Of a DNA stretch of 14,112 nucleotides, positions 5,912 through 13,934 are shown one piece after another. The stretch is from the NCBI GenBank assembly GCA_023423495.1, contig JAFAFM010000169.1, forward strand, positions 1 to 14,112, in the 5' to 3' direction. The DNA comes from Armatimonadota bacterium (lineage in GTDB: Bacteria; Armatimonadota; Fimbriimonadia; Fimbriimonadales; Fimbriimonadaceae). Both the position numbers and the translations under genes were made by a program. Numbering within the stretch: the first letter of the stretch is position 1; each line of letters opens with the position of its first letter. The notes under the pieces were generated by a model that saw only the letters and a program-made list of their open reading frames with translations, was not told the origin of the DNA and did not search any database.

Positions 5912-7066
5912 GTGAACGAACCCCAACCGGCGCAACCTTCCGACCTGCGGGCGGAGCTTGTGCGCCTCACCGACAAGCTCCGGACAAGCGAAGATGAGGA
6001 CATCCGTCGCGCATTGTCGGTGCGAATCAGCGAGATCGAATCGCAGCTTAAACCCGTGGAAGCTGCCAAGCCGAACCTATCCTCGAAGGAACAGGCCGAT
6101 CTTCGAACTGAACTTGCCAAGGTAAGCGCCCAAAGGTACAGCACCGAAGACCCGGAATTGAGGGCACAGCTTTCGGCCCGGGTGTCAGAAATCCAAAGCG
6201 TCCTTGGCATCGACGTCGGTAAGCTGGCGGGTGGCGAAATCGCGCAGAACGCCGTGCCTACGGTGCAGCCAGTTCCGGCCAAAAAGAAAGACGAAAAGCA
6301 ACGTGTCGATCTTGCCGAACTGCAGGCAATCGTCGCAGAAAAGTCTGCCCTGATTCGGAACACTGAGAATGCCACGGAGATCGACCTTCCCGAGAACCCG
6401 GAGCCACCGACCCCCGAGCAGGCCGTCGCCGCAGAAAAGCTCGTCCAGCAAGCGCGGGTCGAAAAGATGCGTGGAAATAAGAACGAAACTCGGCGGCTAC
6501 TTGAGGAAGCTGCGCGGGTCGCCCCCGGCTCACCCTCAGTGCTTGAGCTTTTAGGTGATGACCATGCGGAGCGAAAGCAGCTTGGAAAAGCCGTCGCCTA
6601 CTACCGACGGGCGGCAAAACTGGATCCGAAGAACGTTAACGTAGAACGCAAATTGGCCCTTGCCGCCCTCGGTGTGAGCGATATGTCGTCCGGGCCCAGC
6701 GTGAGCCTTGGCGGTTCGATCGACGACAGTGCCATTCCAATGGCGAGCCGAAACGCGGCAATGCTCCTCTCACTCTTCCTGCCTGGTTTGGGCCACATAG
6801 TGCTTGGACAAAAGACAAAAGGCTGGGCGATTCTTGCCTTTTGGTGCTTGCTGTTGGCCTGGACTATTCTGATGGGCGGCGACGTGGCAAAGCTAGGCTC
6901 CATGATCGTCGGAGGCCGAAGTCAACCCAATATGCTTGTGGCTGTTCCTCTCCTCCTCATGGTGATCACCTACTTTGTGACACTCGCGGACTTTCGCGGC
7001 CCCAAGGAAACAGCCCGGAGACCAGTCGAGCGCCCCCACCCTCCGGTCAACCTACCCTTCGAATAA
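5912..7066 (+). CDS. TPR-like protein with duplicated N-terminal unit and membrane C-terminus
   Basis: The 384 residues show three parts. The N-terminus is a tandem duplication: residues 11-46 (DLRAELVRLTDKLRTSEDED... ISEIESQL) and 63-98 (DLRTELAKVSAQRYSTEDPE... VSEIQSVL) align with no gaps. Then comes a TPR-like segment (about 170-250; AVAYYRRAAKLDPKN is a typical TPR helix end). The C-terminus (about 283-358) has three hydrophobic segments, the first being MLLSLFLPGLGHIVLGQKTK, which resembles TM2/DUF5683-type domains. A cytoplasmic repeat region anchored in the membrane is thus likely. The start is a GTG three bases after the upstream stop without a clear binding site. Role unknown; I would guess assembly of partners at the membrane. 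Confidence 0.8.
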   Translation: MNEPQPAQPSDLRAELVRLTDKLRTSEDEDIRRALSVRISEIESQLKPVEAAKPNLSSKEQADLRTELAKVSAQRYSTEDPELRAQLSARVSEIQSVLGIDVGKLAGGEIAQNAVPTVQPVPAKKKDEKQRVDLAELQAIVAEKSALIRNTENATEIDLPENPEPPTPEQAVAAEKLVQQARVEKMRGNKNETRRLLEEAARVAPGSPSVLELLGDDHAERKQLGKAVAYYRRAAKLDPKNVNVERKLALAALGVSDMSSGPSVSLGGSIDDSAIPMASRNAAMLLSLFLPGLGHIVLGQKTKGWAILAFWCLLLAWTILMGGDVAKLGSMIVGGRSQPNMLVAVPLLLMVITYFVTLADFRGPKETARRPVERPHPPVNLPFE

Positions 7067-7067
7067 A

Positions 7068-7700
7068 TTACTGCAGGCGGGAGCGCGTCTCGCGTAATTC
7101 CTGCACCAGCGCCTGTTGACTAGACGTGGTCGTAAGGTCGCTACGAGTTCTCTCGATAACGGCCCGCAACGCGTCACAGGTACGCCTGAGCCCGCCAGTC
7201 ATGGCATCGGAGAAGTCAAAAGTGATGAGATCATCGTAGATGGTCTCCATTTGACTCAGGATCGATTCGGCCGTCTCCAGATTGCCTTTACGCATCTCAT
7301 CCAGGCAGTATCTGCGCACTTCGCTGGCCGCTTCGCCCATCCCGTTCAAATAGCTCATGGTGCCAACTCCAAGTTCCTTTGGATCTGGATAGGGCTGCCC
7401 CTGCACGATCGCTAGTACCGCAGAAGCTTCTACCAACTCCTTTTCCGCATCTTGCAAATAACCGGCATGATAGAGTTCCGGATGGGGAGCAAGCGATTCA
7501 CGGGCCACCTTGGCCGTGCCCTTCGCCTCACCCAGCAGCTTCAATGCCTCATCGAACTGGTGCCGATGAATATGTCGAATGCATTTTGCCGACTGTTGAA
7601 TCAGCGTCCGACACTTCACCAAACCCGCCTCGCGGGCCTCGTGCATCCGTTGTGCTCTGGCCATAAGTTGCTCTACGATCGGTTCCCAGTTCGTTTGCAT
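7068..7700 (-). CDS. translin-family RNA-binding protein (COG2178 type)
   Basis: A 210-residue all-helical protein that fits the prokaryotic translin family. The marks are LAPHPELYHAGYLQDAEKELVEA (68-92), PDPKELGVGTMSYLNGMGEA (105-124), EVRRYCLDEMRKGN (127-140), METIYDDLITFDFSDAMTGG (151-170) and LRRTCDALRAVIERTRSDLT (171-190). Eukaryotic translin with Trax forms C3PO, a single-strand RNA/DNA-binding octameric shell in which Trax cuts RNA. ELVE at 88-91 sits where Trax-type subunits carry E-x-x-E, so nuclease activity is possible but unproven. The ATG has AGGA six bases upstream. Its first 28 bases lie inside the end of radC, and its stop lies one base from that of the plus-strand TPR gene. 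Confidence 0.85.
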   Translation of the reverse strand: MQTNWEPIVEQLMARAQRMHEAREAGLVKCRTLIQQSAKCIRHIHRHQFDEALKLLGEAKGTAKVARESLAPHPELYHAGYLQDAEKELVEASAVLAIVQGQPYPDPKELGVGTMSYLNGMGEAASEVRRYCLDEMRKGNLETAESILSQMETIYDDLITFDFSDAMTGGLRRTCDALRAVIERTRSDLTTTSSQQALVQELRETRSRLQ

Positions 7701-8356
7701 AACAATCCTGACCTGCTTAAGCTCGTAAACTCTCCGTACCCGATGATGATGTGATCCAGAACAGGGATGTCCAGCAGATCACCGACCTCGATCAACTTCG
7801 AAGTCACCTCGATATCTTCCGGACTTGGCGAGGGATCCCCACTCGGATGGTTGTGGGCCACGATGATCGAGCTCGCCCCATCCCGCACCGCTTCCCTGAA
7901 CACTTCCCTGGCCCCGACAATGCTCATATTGATAGTGCCGATATGGATCGGGGCAATCCGGGTGATCTGGCCCTTTGAATCCAGAAGCACGACTAGAAAG
8001 TGTTCGCGTTTCTCGTTCTGAAGGTAGGACAAGCGGTTAAAAATGTCTTCTGGACGATCAACTTCGGGCAATTCCCCCCGCTTGGTCAGATTCATCCGAC
8101 GACCCAACTCGATCAACGCCTGCGCTTGTAAAAGCTCATACCTATCGAACCCCGTCATCCGTCCCAGTTCATCTGGGCTGGCCTCAGCGAGGCTGGAGAG
8201 CTTGCTGTAGCGCGTTAGTATGTCCCGAGCCATGGGCCCGGCCGCTTCGGAATCTTCTTCGCTTCGTGAAAAGCCGACGGCAACCAGGTCGACCGTCGAA
8301 CCTGCTGCCACGCCCCCGTGGTAGAGCCGATCAGCCGCGGAAGTCACACGAGTTGC
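7673..8356 (-). CDS. radC: RadC-family JAB/MPN+ domain protein
   Basis: RadC proteins carry an N-terminal helix-hairpin-helix-like part and a C-terminal JAB1/MPN+ metalloprotease-type domain; the old link to DNA repair is doubtful and their true role is unsettled. From the ATG at 8356 the product has 227 residues. LAEASPDELGRMTGFDRYELLQAQA is the helix-hairpin-helix part. EHFLVVLLDSKGQI and HNHPSGDPSPSPEDIEVT give the glutamate, the HxHP histidines and the aspartate expected for zinc binding. A TTG at 8398 would add 14 residues and has TAAGG five bases upstream, 8 bases after the previous stop, so it is a serious alternative; ATG is preferred for its match to family length. The end overlaps the translin gene by 28 bases. 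Confidence 0.92.
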   Translation of the reverse strand, partial: ATRVTSAADRLYHGGVAAGSTVDLVAVGFSRSEEDSEAAGPMARDILTRYSKLSSLAEASPDELGRMTGFDRYELLQAQALIELGRRMNLTKRGELPEVDRPEDIFNRLSYLQNEKREHFLVVLLDSKGQITRIAPIHIGTINMSIVGAREVFREAVRDGASSIIVAHNHPSGDPSPSPEDIEVTSKLIEVGDLLDIPVLDHIIIGYGEFTSLSRSGLLCKRTGNRS

Positions 8357-8405
8357 CATTGAACAGCATTTTGGCAGAGCCGCAGCTCTGGCCTGCAACT
8401 TTGCC

Positions 8406-8633
8406 TTATTTTTCGAATGACCGCCGGATCATCCAGATCCCACCTCCGAGGAGAACGCCGGACGCCAAAAACAACAGCAGCCCCCAACCAAGTCCTGGAG
8501 CTTCAATTCCTCCATCCTCGCCAACCCGCTCGCCTAACATCAGGCCAAACGCCAACATATATGCAGGACAAGAGGCCAAGAATGCCAAGCAGCCAACAGT
8601 AATCAGCAGCAAGTTGCCAGACTTAAACAACAC
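8406..8633 (-). CDS. tiny two-helix membrane protein between ispG and radC
   Basis: A 75-residue reading frame from a GTG at 8633 (a TTG follows at 8630). Two hydrophobic stretches, about 8-33 ([20 protein letters not shown]) and 48-68 ([20 protein letters not shown]), flank a short acidic loop GERVGEDGG; the end IRRSFEK is basic, so both ends are probably cytoplasmic. It overlaps the last 11 bases of ispG and is translated in another frame, so it is likely to be coupled to it. No family is recognised. Non-ATG start and small size leave some doubt, but the membrane pattern and its exact fit into the gap argue for a real gene. Confidence 0.6.
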   Translation of the reverse strand: MLFKSGNLLLITVGCLAFLASCPAYMLAFGLMLGERVGEDGGIEAPGLGWGLLLFLASGVLLGGGIWMIRRSFEK

Positions 8634-9897
8634 TCAATCGCTTCATCGTCTTGGGCGGCTCCGATGGTTCAACCCAGATTCCATCTTCCTTGAGGAGATT
8701 GATCAATTCCTCGACCCCACGCTCCTGAGGAATTCCGTTCTTCACAATTTCACGCTTACGGTAGAGCGTAATTTTTCCGCCGGCGGCTCCTACGTAACCA
8801 TAGTCGGCGTCGGCCATCTCACCGGGTCCGTTCACAATGCAGCCCATCACCGCGATATCGAGACCCACGAGGTGCCTTGTCGCATCTCGAACCTCGTTCA
8901 GCACGATTGGCAGGTTGAACTTTGTACGTCCGCACGACGGGCAGGCAATGTATTCGACCTTTGTCTTCCGTAATCCCAGGGCCTGCAGTATGTCGAAGCA
9001 AACCGGAATCTCATTCTTCGGATCTTCTGAGAGGGAAACTCGGATGGTGTCCCCAATACCCTCCATCAGAAGTGTTGCGATTCCGGCTGTGGACTTAATC
9101 CTCGCGTATTCCCCATCACCCGCTTCGGTAACCCCAAGGTGCAGCGGGTAGGCCATCCCCTCCTTCTCCATTGCCGCGACCATGAGTCGATTCGCTGCCA
9201 CCATCACGGGAACACGTGAAGCCTTAGCCGAGATGTTCAGATTCGTGTATCCGTACTTTTCGCAAATCCGCAGGTATTCCATGGCCGAAGCCACCATTCC
9301 GTCCGGCGTGTCGCCATAGGTGACCAGCAGGCGCTCACTCAGTGAACCGTGGTTGACGCCGATCCGCATCGCTCGATCATGCGTTTTACAGGCTTCGATG
9401 ACCGGTACGAAGCTCTCCTCGATCGCTTGAAGCTCTTCTTGCTCCTCAACCGATGAATAGGCTAATTCCGCTCTCAGCTGGTCGACCGTCGCATCCTCGG
9501 ACCTTCCCCGAATATCTGCGCCCCTTGATCCATGTCGACGGAAAACAAACAAGCCAGGATTGACTCGAACCTCATCCACGTGCTTGGCCGCTTCTACGGC
9601 AATGTCGGTTCCCTGGTGGTGGACATCCGCCGTCAACGGAACGTATTGGTAACGCTCCGTAACCTTTGCCCGAATCTCACCCATGCACTGGGCTTCGCCT
9701 AAAGAGGGCGTGGTGACGCGGACCAATTCACAGCCCGTACGGTGGAGTTCAATAATCTGCTCGACGCAAGCGTCCACATTCCGAGTCTCTTCCGTAATCA
9801 TGGATTGCACCATGACGGGATGGCCGGAACCAATGGTTAACGGTCCAATACGGCACGGAGTTGTCGTTCGGCGAGGGTAGACCGGATTAAGGCTCAT
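8623..9897 (-). CDS. ispG: 4-hydroxy-3-methylbut-2-enyl diphosphate synthase IspG (GcpE)
   Basis: IspG converts MEcPP to HMBPP, the next-to-last step of the MEP isoprenoid pathway, using a [4Fe-4S] cluster and an electron donor. From the ATG at 9897 the protein has 424 residues, with AGGA eight bases upstream; a TTG at 9939 would add 14 residues and is rejected. The TIM-barrel opens [21 protein letters not shown]; the cluster ligands are visible as CPSCGR (C319, C322) and [10 protein letters not shown] (C353, E360). The stretch [17 protein letters not shown] and [21 protein letters not shown] follow the plant/chlamydial type rather than E. coli, but the A* domain of that type is missing before CPSCGR. 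It heads the ispG-membrane protein-radC-translin cluster. Confidence 0.97.
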   Translation of the reverse strand: MSLNPVYPRRTTTPCRIGPLTIGSGHPVMVQSMITEETRNVDACVEQIIELHRTGCELVRVTTPSLGEAQCMGEIRAKVTERYQYVPLTADVHHQGTDIAVEAAKHVDEVRVNPGLFVFRRHGSRGADIRGRSEDATVDQLRAELAYSSVEEQEELQAIEESFVPVIEACKTHDRAMRIGVNHGSLSERLLVTYGDTPDGMVASAMEYLRICEKYGYTNLNISAKASRVPVMVAANRLMVAAMEKEGMAYPLHLGVTEAGDGEYARIKSTAGIATLLMEGIGDTIRVSLSEDPKNEIPVCFDILQALGLRKTKVEYIACPSCGRTKFNLPIVLNEVRDATRHLVGLDIAVMGCIVNGPGEMADADYGYVGAAGGKITLYRKREIVKNGIPQERGVEELINLLKEDGIWVEPSEPPKTMKRLSVV

Positions 9898-9946
9898 TCG
9901 CTGTTTCCTACGTCCATTGTGACAGTTCAGGCCAATCAAACATAGG

Positions 9947-9981
9947 AAGGCCCCCGCTTCCTAGTTGGAAGCGAGGGCCTT
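9947..9981 (-). terminator. strong hairpin after the Gfo/Idh gene, probable terminator
   Basis: AAGGCCCCCGCTTCC (9947-9961) and GGAAGCGAGGGCCTT (9967-9981) pair over 15 positions around a 5-base loop. As minus-strand RNA all pair, one as G-U; as plus-strand RNA that pair is a C-A mismatch. It begins six bases past the stop codon of the oxidoreductase gene. Only a loose T-rich tail (TATGTTTGATT) follows, so it is an imperfect intrinsic terminator; it also separates the unit from ispG. Confidence 0.7.
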
Positions 9982-9986
9982 GTGAA

Positions 9987-11240
9987 TTACTTGAGCTTAG
10001 TCTGACCCGGCACAGCGACCGGGGCAACGGGCAGTGGTCCCATTGAGAACGTCGCTGGAACTAGCGTCTCAGTGGAATTCATTGCTTGATCCCAAGTCAC
10101 TTCTTGACCCGTGTAGGCCGACAACCGGCCCATGATCGCCGTCAGCGTGCTTTCCGCCACTTGCACGCCCTCATTGATTCGTGGGCTGCTGCCCTTCACC
10201 GACTCGTAGAGGTGTACATGCTCCAGGACATAATGGTTGGGACTGTCGCCCTCGTATCGCCACCGATTTTCGCCTCGGATGCTGTTGTAGCCGTTCGTTG
10301 TCCCTTTTGTTCCAACGATATGTTCGGAAACTCGGGAAGCTGTTCCGTCGATTTGGCGGCACATGCTCACCATCTTGACTCCATTCTCGTATTCGTACTC
10401 CGTAGCGAAGTGATCGAAAATGTGACCATAGGCCGGATCAGTGCGGACTTGGCGTCCGCCAAGGCTGAGAGCCTTAACCGGGTGCGACTTCATCGCCCAG
10501 TTGCATACGTCTAGGTTGTGAACGTGTTGCTCGACAATGTGGTCGCCGGAGAGCCATGTGAAGTACAGCCAGTTACGGAGTTGCCACTCCATGTCGGACC
10601 ATTCCGGCTTGCGAGCATTCATCCAGAGCCCGCCCTGGTTCCAGTAGGCATGCATGGAGACGATGTCGCCAATTGCACCTTCATGAACCTTCGCCAGGGT
10701 CGCGCGGTAATCCTTACCGTGTCTTCGTTGGGTTCCCGCAACGACGTTCAGACCCTTAGTGTCTGCCAGCTTCGCCGCTTCAATGACAGTTCGAACGCCG
10801 GCGGCATCGGTAGCAATCGGTTTCTCTGTAAACACGTGCTTGCCCGCATCGATCGCGGCCTTGAAGTGCATCGGACGGAACCCGGGAGGAGTCGCAAGGA
10901 TGACGACGTCGCAACCGCTGGCAAGAACGCCCTTGTACGCGTCGAATCCCACGAATGCCCGATCGTCGGTGACCTGGTATCGCTCTTTCGCGTTGTTCTT
11001 CAGCGAATTACGAGAACCATCGAGTCTGTCCTTGAAAACATCTCCCATCGCCCAAATGACGACGTCCTTATCCGCTGCCAAAGCGTCACCCGCCGCCCCG
11101 GTACCCCGGCCACCACAGCCGATGATTCCTACCTTGATTTGGGCATTGCCACTGGCAAAGACGCCCGCTGGCATAGCGACAGCCGCAGTGGCCAACGCCG
11201 TATGTTGAAGGAATTTTCTCCTGGTTAGATCGTCGCTCAT
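9987..11240 (-). CDS. Tat-exported Gfo/Idh/MocA-family oxidoreductase
   Basis: A 417-residue NAD(P)-dependent sugar-dehydrogenase-like protein. It begins with a twin-arginine signal (TRRKFLQHTALATAAVAMPA, cleavage probably near ASGNA, residue 30). A Rossmann fold follows with GIIGCGGRGTGA (38-49), the dinucleotide-domain ATPPGFRP and the family motif TEKPIA (138-143). The C-terminal domain has GDHIVEQHVHNLD (232-244), which usually supplies the active-site histidine. Members of this exported subgroup are common in Planctomycetes and Armatimonadetes and act on sugars or polyols, but the substrate is not readable from the sequence. It starts 20 bases after the SUMF1-like gene; a hairpin follows the stop. 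Confidence 0.93.
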   Translation of the reverse strand: MSDDLTRRKFLQHTALATAAVAMPAGVFASGNAQIKVGIIGCGGRGTGAAGDALAADKDVVIWAMGDVFKDRLDGSRNSLKNNAKERYQVTDDRAFVGFDAYKGVLASGCDVVILATPPGFRPMHFKAAIDAGKHVFTEKPIATDAAGVRTVIEAAKLADTKGLNVVAGTQRRHGKDYRATLAKVHEGAIGDIVSMHAYWNQGGLWMNARKPEWSDMEWQLRNWLYFTWLSGDHIVEQHVHNLDVCNWAMKSHPVKALSLGGRQVRTDPAYGHIFDHFATEYEYENGVKMVSMCRQIDGTASRVSEHIVGTKGTTNGYNSIRGENRWRYEGDSPNHYVLEHVHLYESVKGSSPRINEGVQVAESTLTAIMGRLSAYTGQEVTWDQAMNSTETLVPATFSMGPLPVAPVAVPGQTKLK

Positions 11241-11260
11241 GTTCTTGCTTACCTTTACCC

Positions 11261-12022
11261 TTACTTGCCTTCGCAGACTACTCTCATGCCGACAAATGGA
11301 GCGCTATACACCCACCACTTGCTCTTTGGATTTTGCGGATCGATGTCGTTCCACTTCGGTGTCTCCAATAGTCGCTCCGTAAACGAAATGAATGGCTTCT
11401 TGTCGTTCCAGGATCCTCCACAAAGTACCGGAGGCTTGTCCTTCCTGACCGCCCATTCTCCTACATTTCCCAACGTATCGTAAAGCCCCCATGCGTTCGG
11501 CTTCTTTTTCCCGACAGGATGAGCCATGTCGTCGGCATTGTCCCAATACCATGCAACCTCTTCTAAGTTAGCAGGCTCCGTGGCTGCACCCGCCCTCGCG
11601 AAGTATTCCCACTCCGACTCAGTTGGAAGCCGATACTTGCGCCCTGTCTTCTTGCTCAACCATTCGCAGAACAGGTTGGCGGTGTAAACCTTCATTCCGA
11701 GGGCCGCATAGCCGGCGTGGCCGAAGCCTCGATCTGGCGCTCCATAGGGTCGGCTGGGCCGACTCTCTACTTCGACATTGCGAGCAATTTGCTCGGCCGT
11801 TAGATCCATCCGATAGGTGTAAATGTCGAACACATCCCACGTCACTTCTGTGTCTGCGACATACAGATTGCGGATCTTCTGGCCCTTAAACTCCCCGTCT
11901 GGGATGGGCACCATTTTGAAGGTTGCCAACGATCCACCGATCTTTTGCACGAAAGGCTCTCGTGCCTGTTCGGGGGGAGACGAAACGGCAAGACCAACGA
12001 GAGCAAGAAGAATCGAATTCAT
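11261..12022 (-). CDS. secreted SUMF1/FGE-sulfatase domain protein
   Basis: The 253 residues begin with a signal peptide (MNSILLALVGLAVSS, cleavage near 15-20). The domain shows VADTEVTWDVFDIYTY (55-70), KKTGRKYRLPTESEWEYFAR (124-143), PNAWGLYDTLGNVGEW (175-190), LCGGSWND (200-207) and GMRVVC (245-250), the usual order of the formylglycine-generating-enzyme fold. The paired cysteines of true FGE, in the segment after the GGSW motif, are not seen, so this is probably not an active sulfatase-maturing enzyme but a member of the broader C-type-lectin-like binding or oxygenase group. It is co-directional with the Gfo/Idh gene 20 bases further on, so shared work on the envelope is plausible. Confidence 0.9.
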   Translation of the reverse strand: MNSILLALVGLAVSSPPEQAREPFVQKIGGSLATFKMVPIPDGEFKGQKIRNLYVADTEVTWDVFDIYTYRMDLTAEQIARNVEVESRPSRPYGAPDRGFGHAGYAALGMKVYTANLFCEWLSKKTGRKYRLPTESEWEYFARAGAATEPANLEEVAWYWDNADDMAHPVGKKKPNAWGLYDTLGNVGEWAVRKDKPPVLCGGSWNDKKPFISFTERLLETPKWNDIDPQNPKSKWWVYSAPFVGMRVVCEGK

Positions 12023-12097
12023 AGTGACCAGTTTTCTATAGTCGGGTGGTACACCATCGGACCAAACCGGTGCTAAAGTCGAGGCAAGACTTCCAGA
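12023..12097 (-). promoter_or_regulatory. short gap between the M1 peptidase and SUMF1-like genes
   Basis: These 75 bases have no gene. Read on the minus strand, TTGGTC and TATAGA lie 19 bases apart, 15 bases before the SUMF1-like ATG, a weak promoter-like pair that would give a very short leader. No terminator with a T-run is seen. The M1 gene and the downstream pair may therefore be read through or be separate units. Confidence 0.25.
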
Positions 12098-13933
12098 TTA
12101 TAGCCGCCCTGTACTACGACCAATGTGTGCCAAGGTGTGCGGAAATGCAACGACTTCAGCGCTGGTTGGTTTGAAGTCCGTGGTGATGCTAAACACCTCT
12201 CCTGGAGCCTCCGTGGAAACTACCTGTTCCGCCCTTGCACTTCCCTGCCGAAGCACGATCTTATATCGAAGTCGGAACGGATCCGGGGTGCCAGACTGCG
12301 TAACCGTGACGCGGTTTCTCCACTGACGGCCAACTTGGTCCGACTGAAGGCCCCGAACGGTCAGGGTCGGAAACTTTGCATCTTCAATCCACTGCTTCCA
12401 GAACCAGTCCAAATCCTGGCCGCTGGCGGCTTCAAAATAAGGCATCAAATCGGGCCAGGCAGTATCCCGGCCAACACGATCTTTGAGCATGGCTCGCAAA
12501 CCTGCCAAGACCTTGTCTTGACCAATTTCATCCTCGAGCATCCGCATAACATAAGCCCCTCGGTAATAAGTGGCGCTGTCATTTGCGTGGGCCACGCCCA
12601 TCTTCACCTGCGGGATTCCAAGGTCGACGGTCTGTAATCCCATTTCCAAGGTGCGATCTGTGTTTTTTAAGTACACGATGCTGTCCATGTACTGTGTGAC
12701 GCCCTCGTTCCAAGTGTCTTTTACATAGGTGCTCGGCGTGATGCCCCCGAAGTACGTATGGGCGATTTCATGGCTCATAAACTGAAGGGTGATTCCCTTC
12801 TCCAACAACGTGTGACTGTAACTCTCGATCCCGTAGTAACCGATAGCGTCGAAGCCGTAGTAGTGATCGAAAGGAAATGGCGTCAGGTTCTTTTCGAAGA
12901 ACTCCACGGCACTCGCCATTGCCTGAACTTCCTTTTGTCCCCGCTGCGGCTCGACCGGATTAAGATGATAGGCGCGAAAATTCCGTCCTCCAACGGTTGT
13001 TTCGGCGGCAAGCGTATAAGCGCCGCCGATTACCTTCGGAAAAGAAATGGGGATCGAACAACGAAACGCAACCGACTTCTGATCTGCCCTAGGAGTTGCG
13101 AGCGGCGGAAATCCTAGGCTCAACGCGTCCATCTCAGGGCCTTCACCCTTCAAAACCCACTCTTTGGGACCCGTGATACGAGTCGAAATGGTGTGGGGAA
13201 GCCGCCCGATGCCCGGCGTCCACCACGCCGTGAGATAGACCCGCGTCGCATCGATCTTGTCCTCGCGGTCCGACCGAATGATTCCGTCGTACGAGAAGCT
13301 CATTTCGCTTGGCGCCTTGGTGGTCCAAGGGATCAGCAGTCCGCCCGCCCTGACGACATCTCCCTCAGCTGGAGTAATCATTTCTGGGCCAGCGTTCCAG
13401 ACCTTCCCGTCCTTCCCAAGCAAACTCGCTTGTCGCAAAGCGTAGGGGTTGCCCAGTCGGAAAATTGTCGCCCTACTTGTTGGTTTACCGTCCAGTTTCA
13501 CGGTTGCGGTGATGCTGGCCATGTTTTTGGCCGGGTCCACACTAACGTCCGCCCGGACATCTGAAATCCGTGACTCAATTCCGGCCCACTCTGGCATCTC
13601 TTTGCCAAACTTCAGCCCCTCCGTGGTTCTCAACACTGGATAGACGGGGTCATGATCCTCCTGGATATCTTGCCGAGCGCTGAAAACCGCCCAGAATTCC
13701 GCCGTATCCTGCCATCCTGGGGGCGAGGGAATGATGTGCACGCTTACGTTCTTAAGTCCGCCCCTACCTCGCGCCATCTCGAACAGATAGGCAGCATCGC
13801 CTTTAGATTGAAATAGAGCCTCAACTCGTTGCTGCGAGCCGGACGCAACCACGGATCGGCTGTAAGTTAGGAGTTGATCGGGGCGAAGAATGACCGGCGT
13901 TTGGAGCAATACAATGGAGGCCAGAAACACCAT
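12098..13933 (-). CDS. M1-family-like zinc metallopeptidase, secreted or anchored
   Basis: A 611-residue protein. The N-terminus (MVFLASIVLLQTP) looks like a short signal or anchor. Residues about 125-330 form beta-rich domains with the M1-like segment ATRVYLTAWWTPGIGRLPHT. The catalytic part has YGIES (367-371) in place of the GxMEN exopeptidase motif, then HEIAH (388-392) and WNEG with the third zinc ligand E410, and ATYYRGAYVMRMLEDEIG (454-471), where the transition-state tyrosine of M1 enzymes lies. Between the HEIAH histidine and E410 there are 17 residues; M1 members usually have 18. WFWKQWIE and a beta-rich C-terminal domain close the protein. Start at 13933 has no clear binding site; its promoter would be shared with the hrcA region. 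Confidence 0.88.
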   Translation of the reverse strand: MVFLASIVLLQTPVILRPDQLLTYSRSVVASGSQQRVEALFQSKGDAAYLFEMARGRGGLKNVSVHIIPSPPGWQDTAEFWAVFSARQDIQEDHDPVYPVLRTTEGLKFGKEMPEWAGIESRISDVRADVSVDPAKNMASITATVKLDGKPTSRATIFRLGNPYALRQASLLGKDGKVWNAGPEMITPAEGDVVRAGGLLIPWTTKAPSEMSFSYDGIIRSDREDKIDATRVYLTAWWTPGIGRLPHTISTRITGPKEWVLKGEGPEMDALSLGFPPLATPRADQKSVAFRCSIPISFPKVIGGAYTLAAETTVGGRNFRAYHLNPVEPQRGQKEVQAMASAVEFFEKNLTPFPFDHYYGFDAIGYYGIESYSHTLLEKGITLQFMSHEIAHTYFGGITPSTYVKDTWNEGVTQYMDSIVYLKNTDRTLEMGLQTVDLGIPQVKMGVAHANDSATYYRGAYVMRMLEDEIGQDKVLAGLRAMLKDRVGRDTAWPDLMPYFEAASGQDLDWFWKQWIEDAKFPTLTVRGLQSDQVGRQWRNRVTVTQSGTPDPFRLRYKIVLRQGSARAEQVVSTEAPGEVFSITTDFKPTSAEVVAFPHTLAHIGRSTGRL

Positions 13934-13934
13934 A

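Noticed and set aside
8266..8973. Plus-strand frame of 235 codons across radC, the small membrane gene and ispG
   Set aside because: It spans three minus-strand genes and its product is Pro/Arg/Ser-rich without a motif.
10518..11228. Plus-strand frame of 236 codons opposite the Gfo/Idh gene
   Set aside because: Shadow of a well-supported gene; the translation shows no domain and mixed Cys/Arg composition typical of antisense frames.
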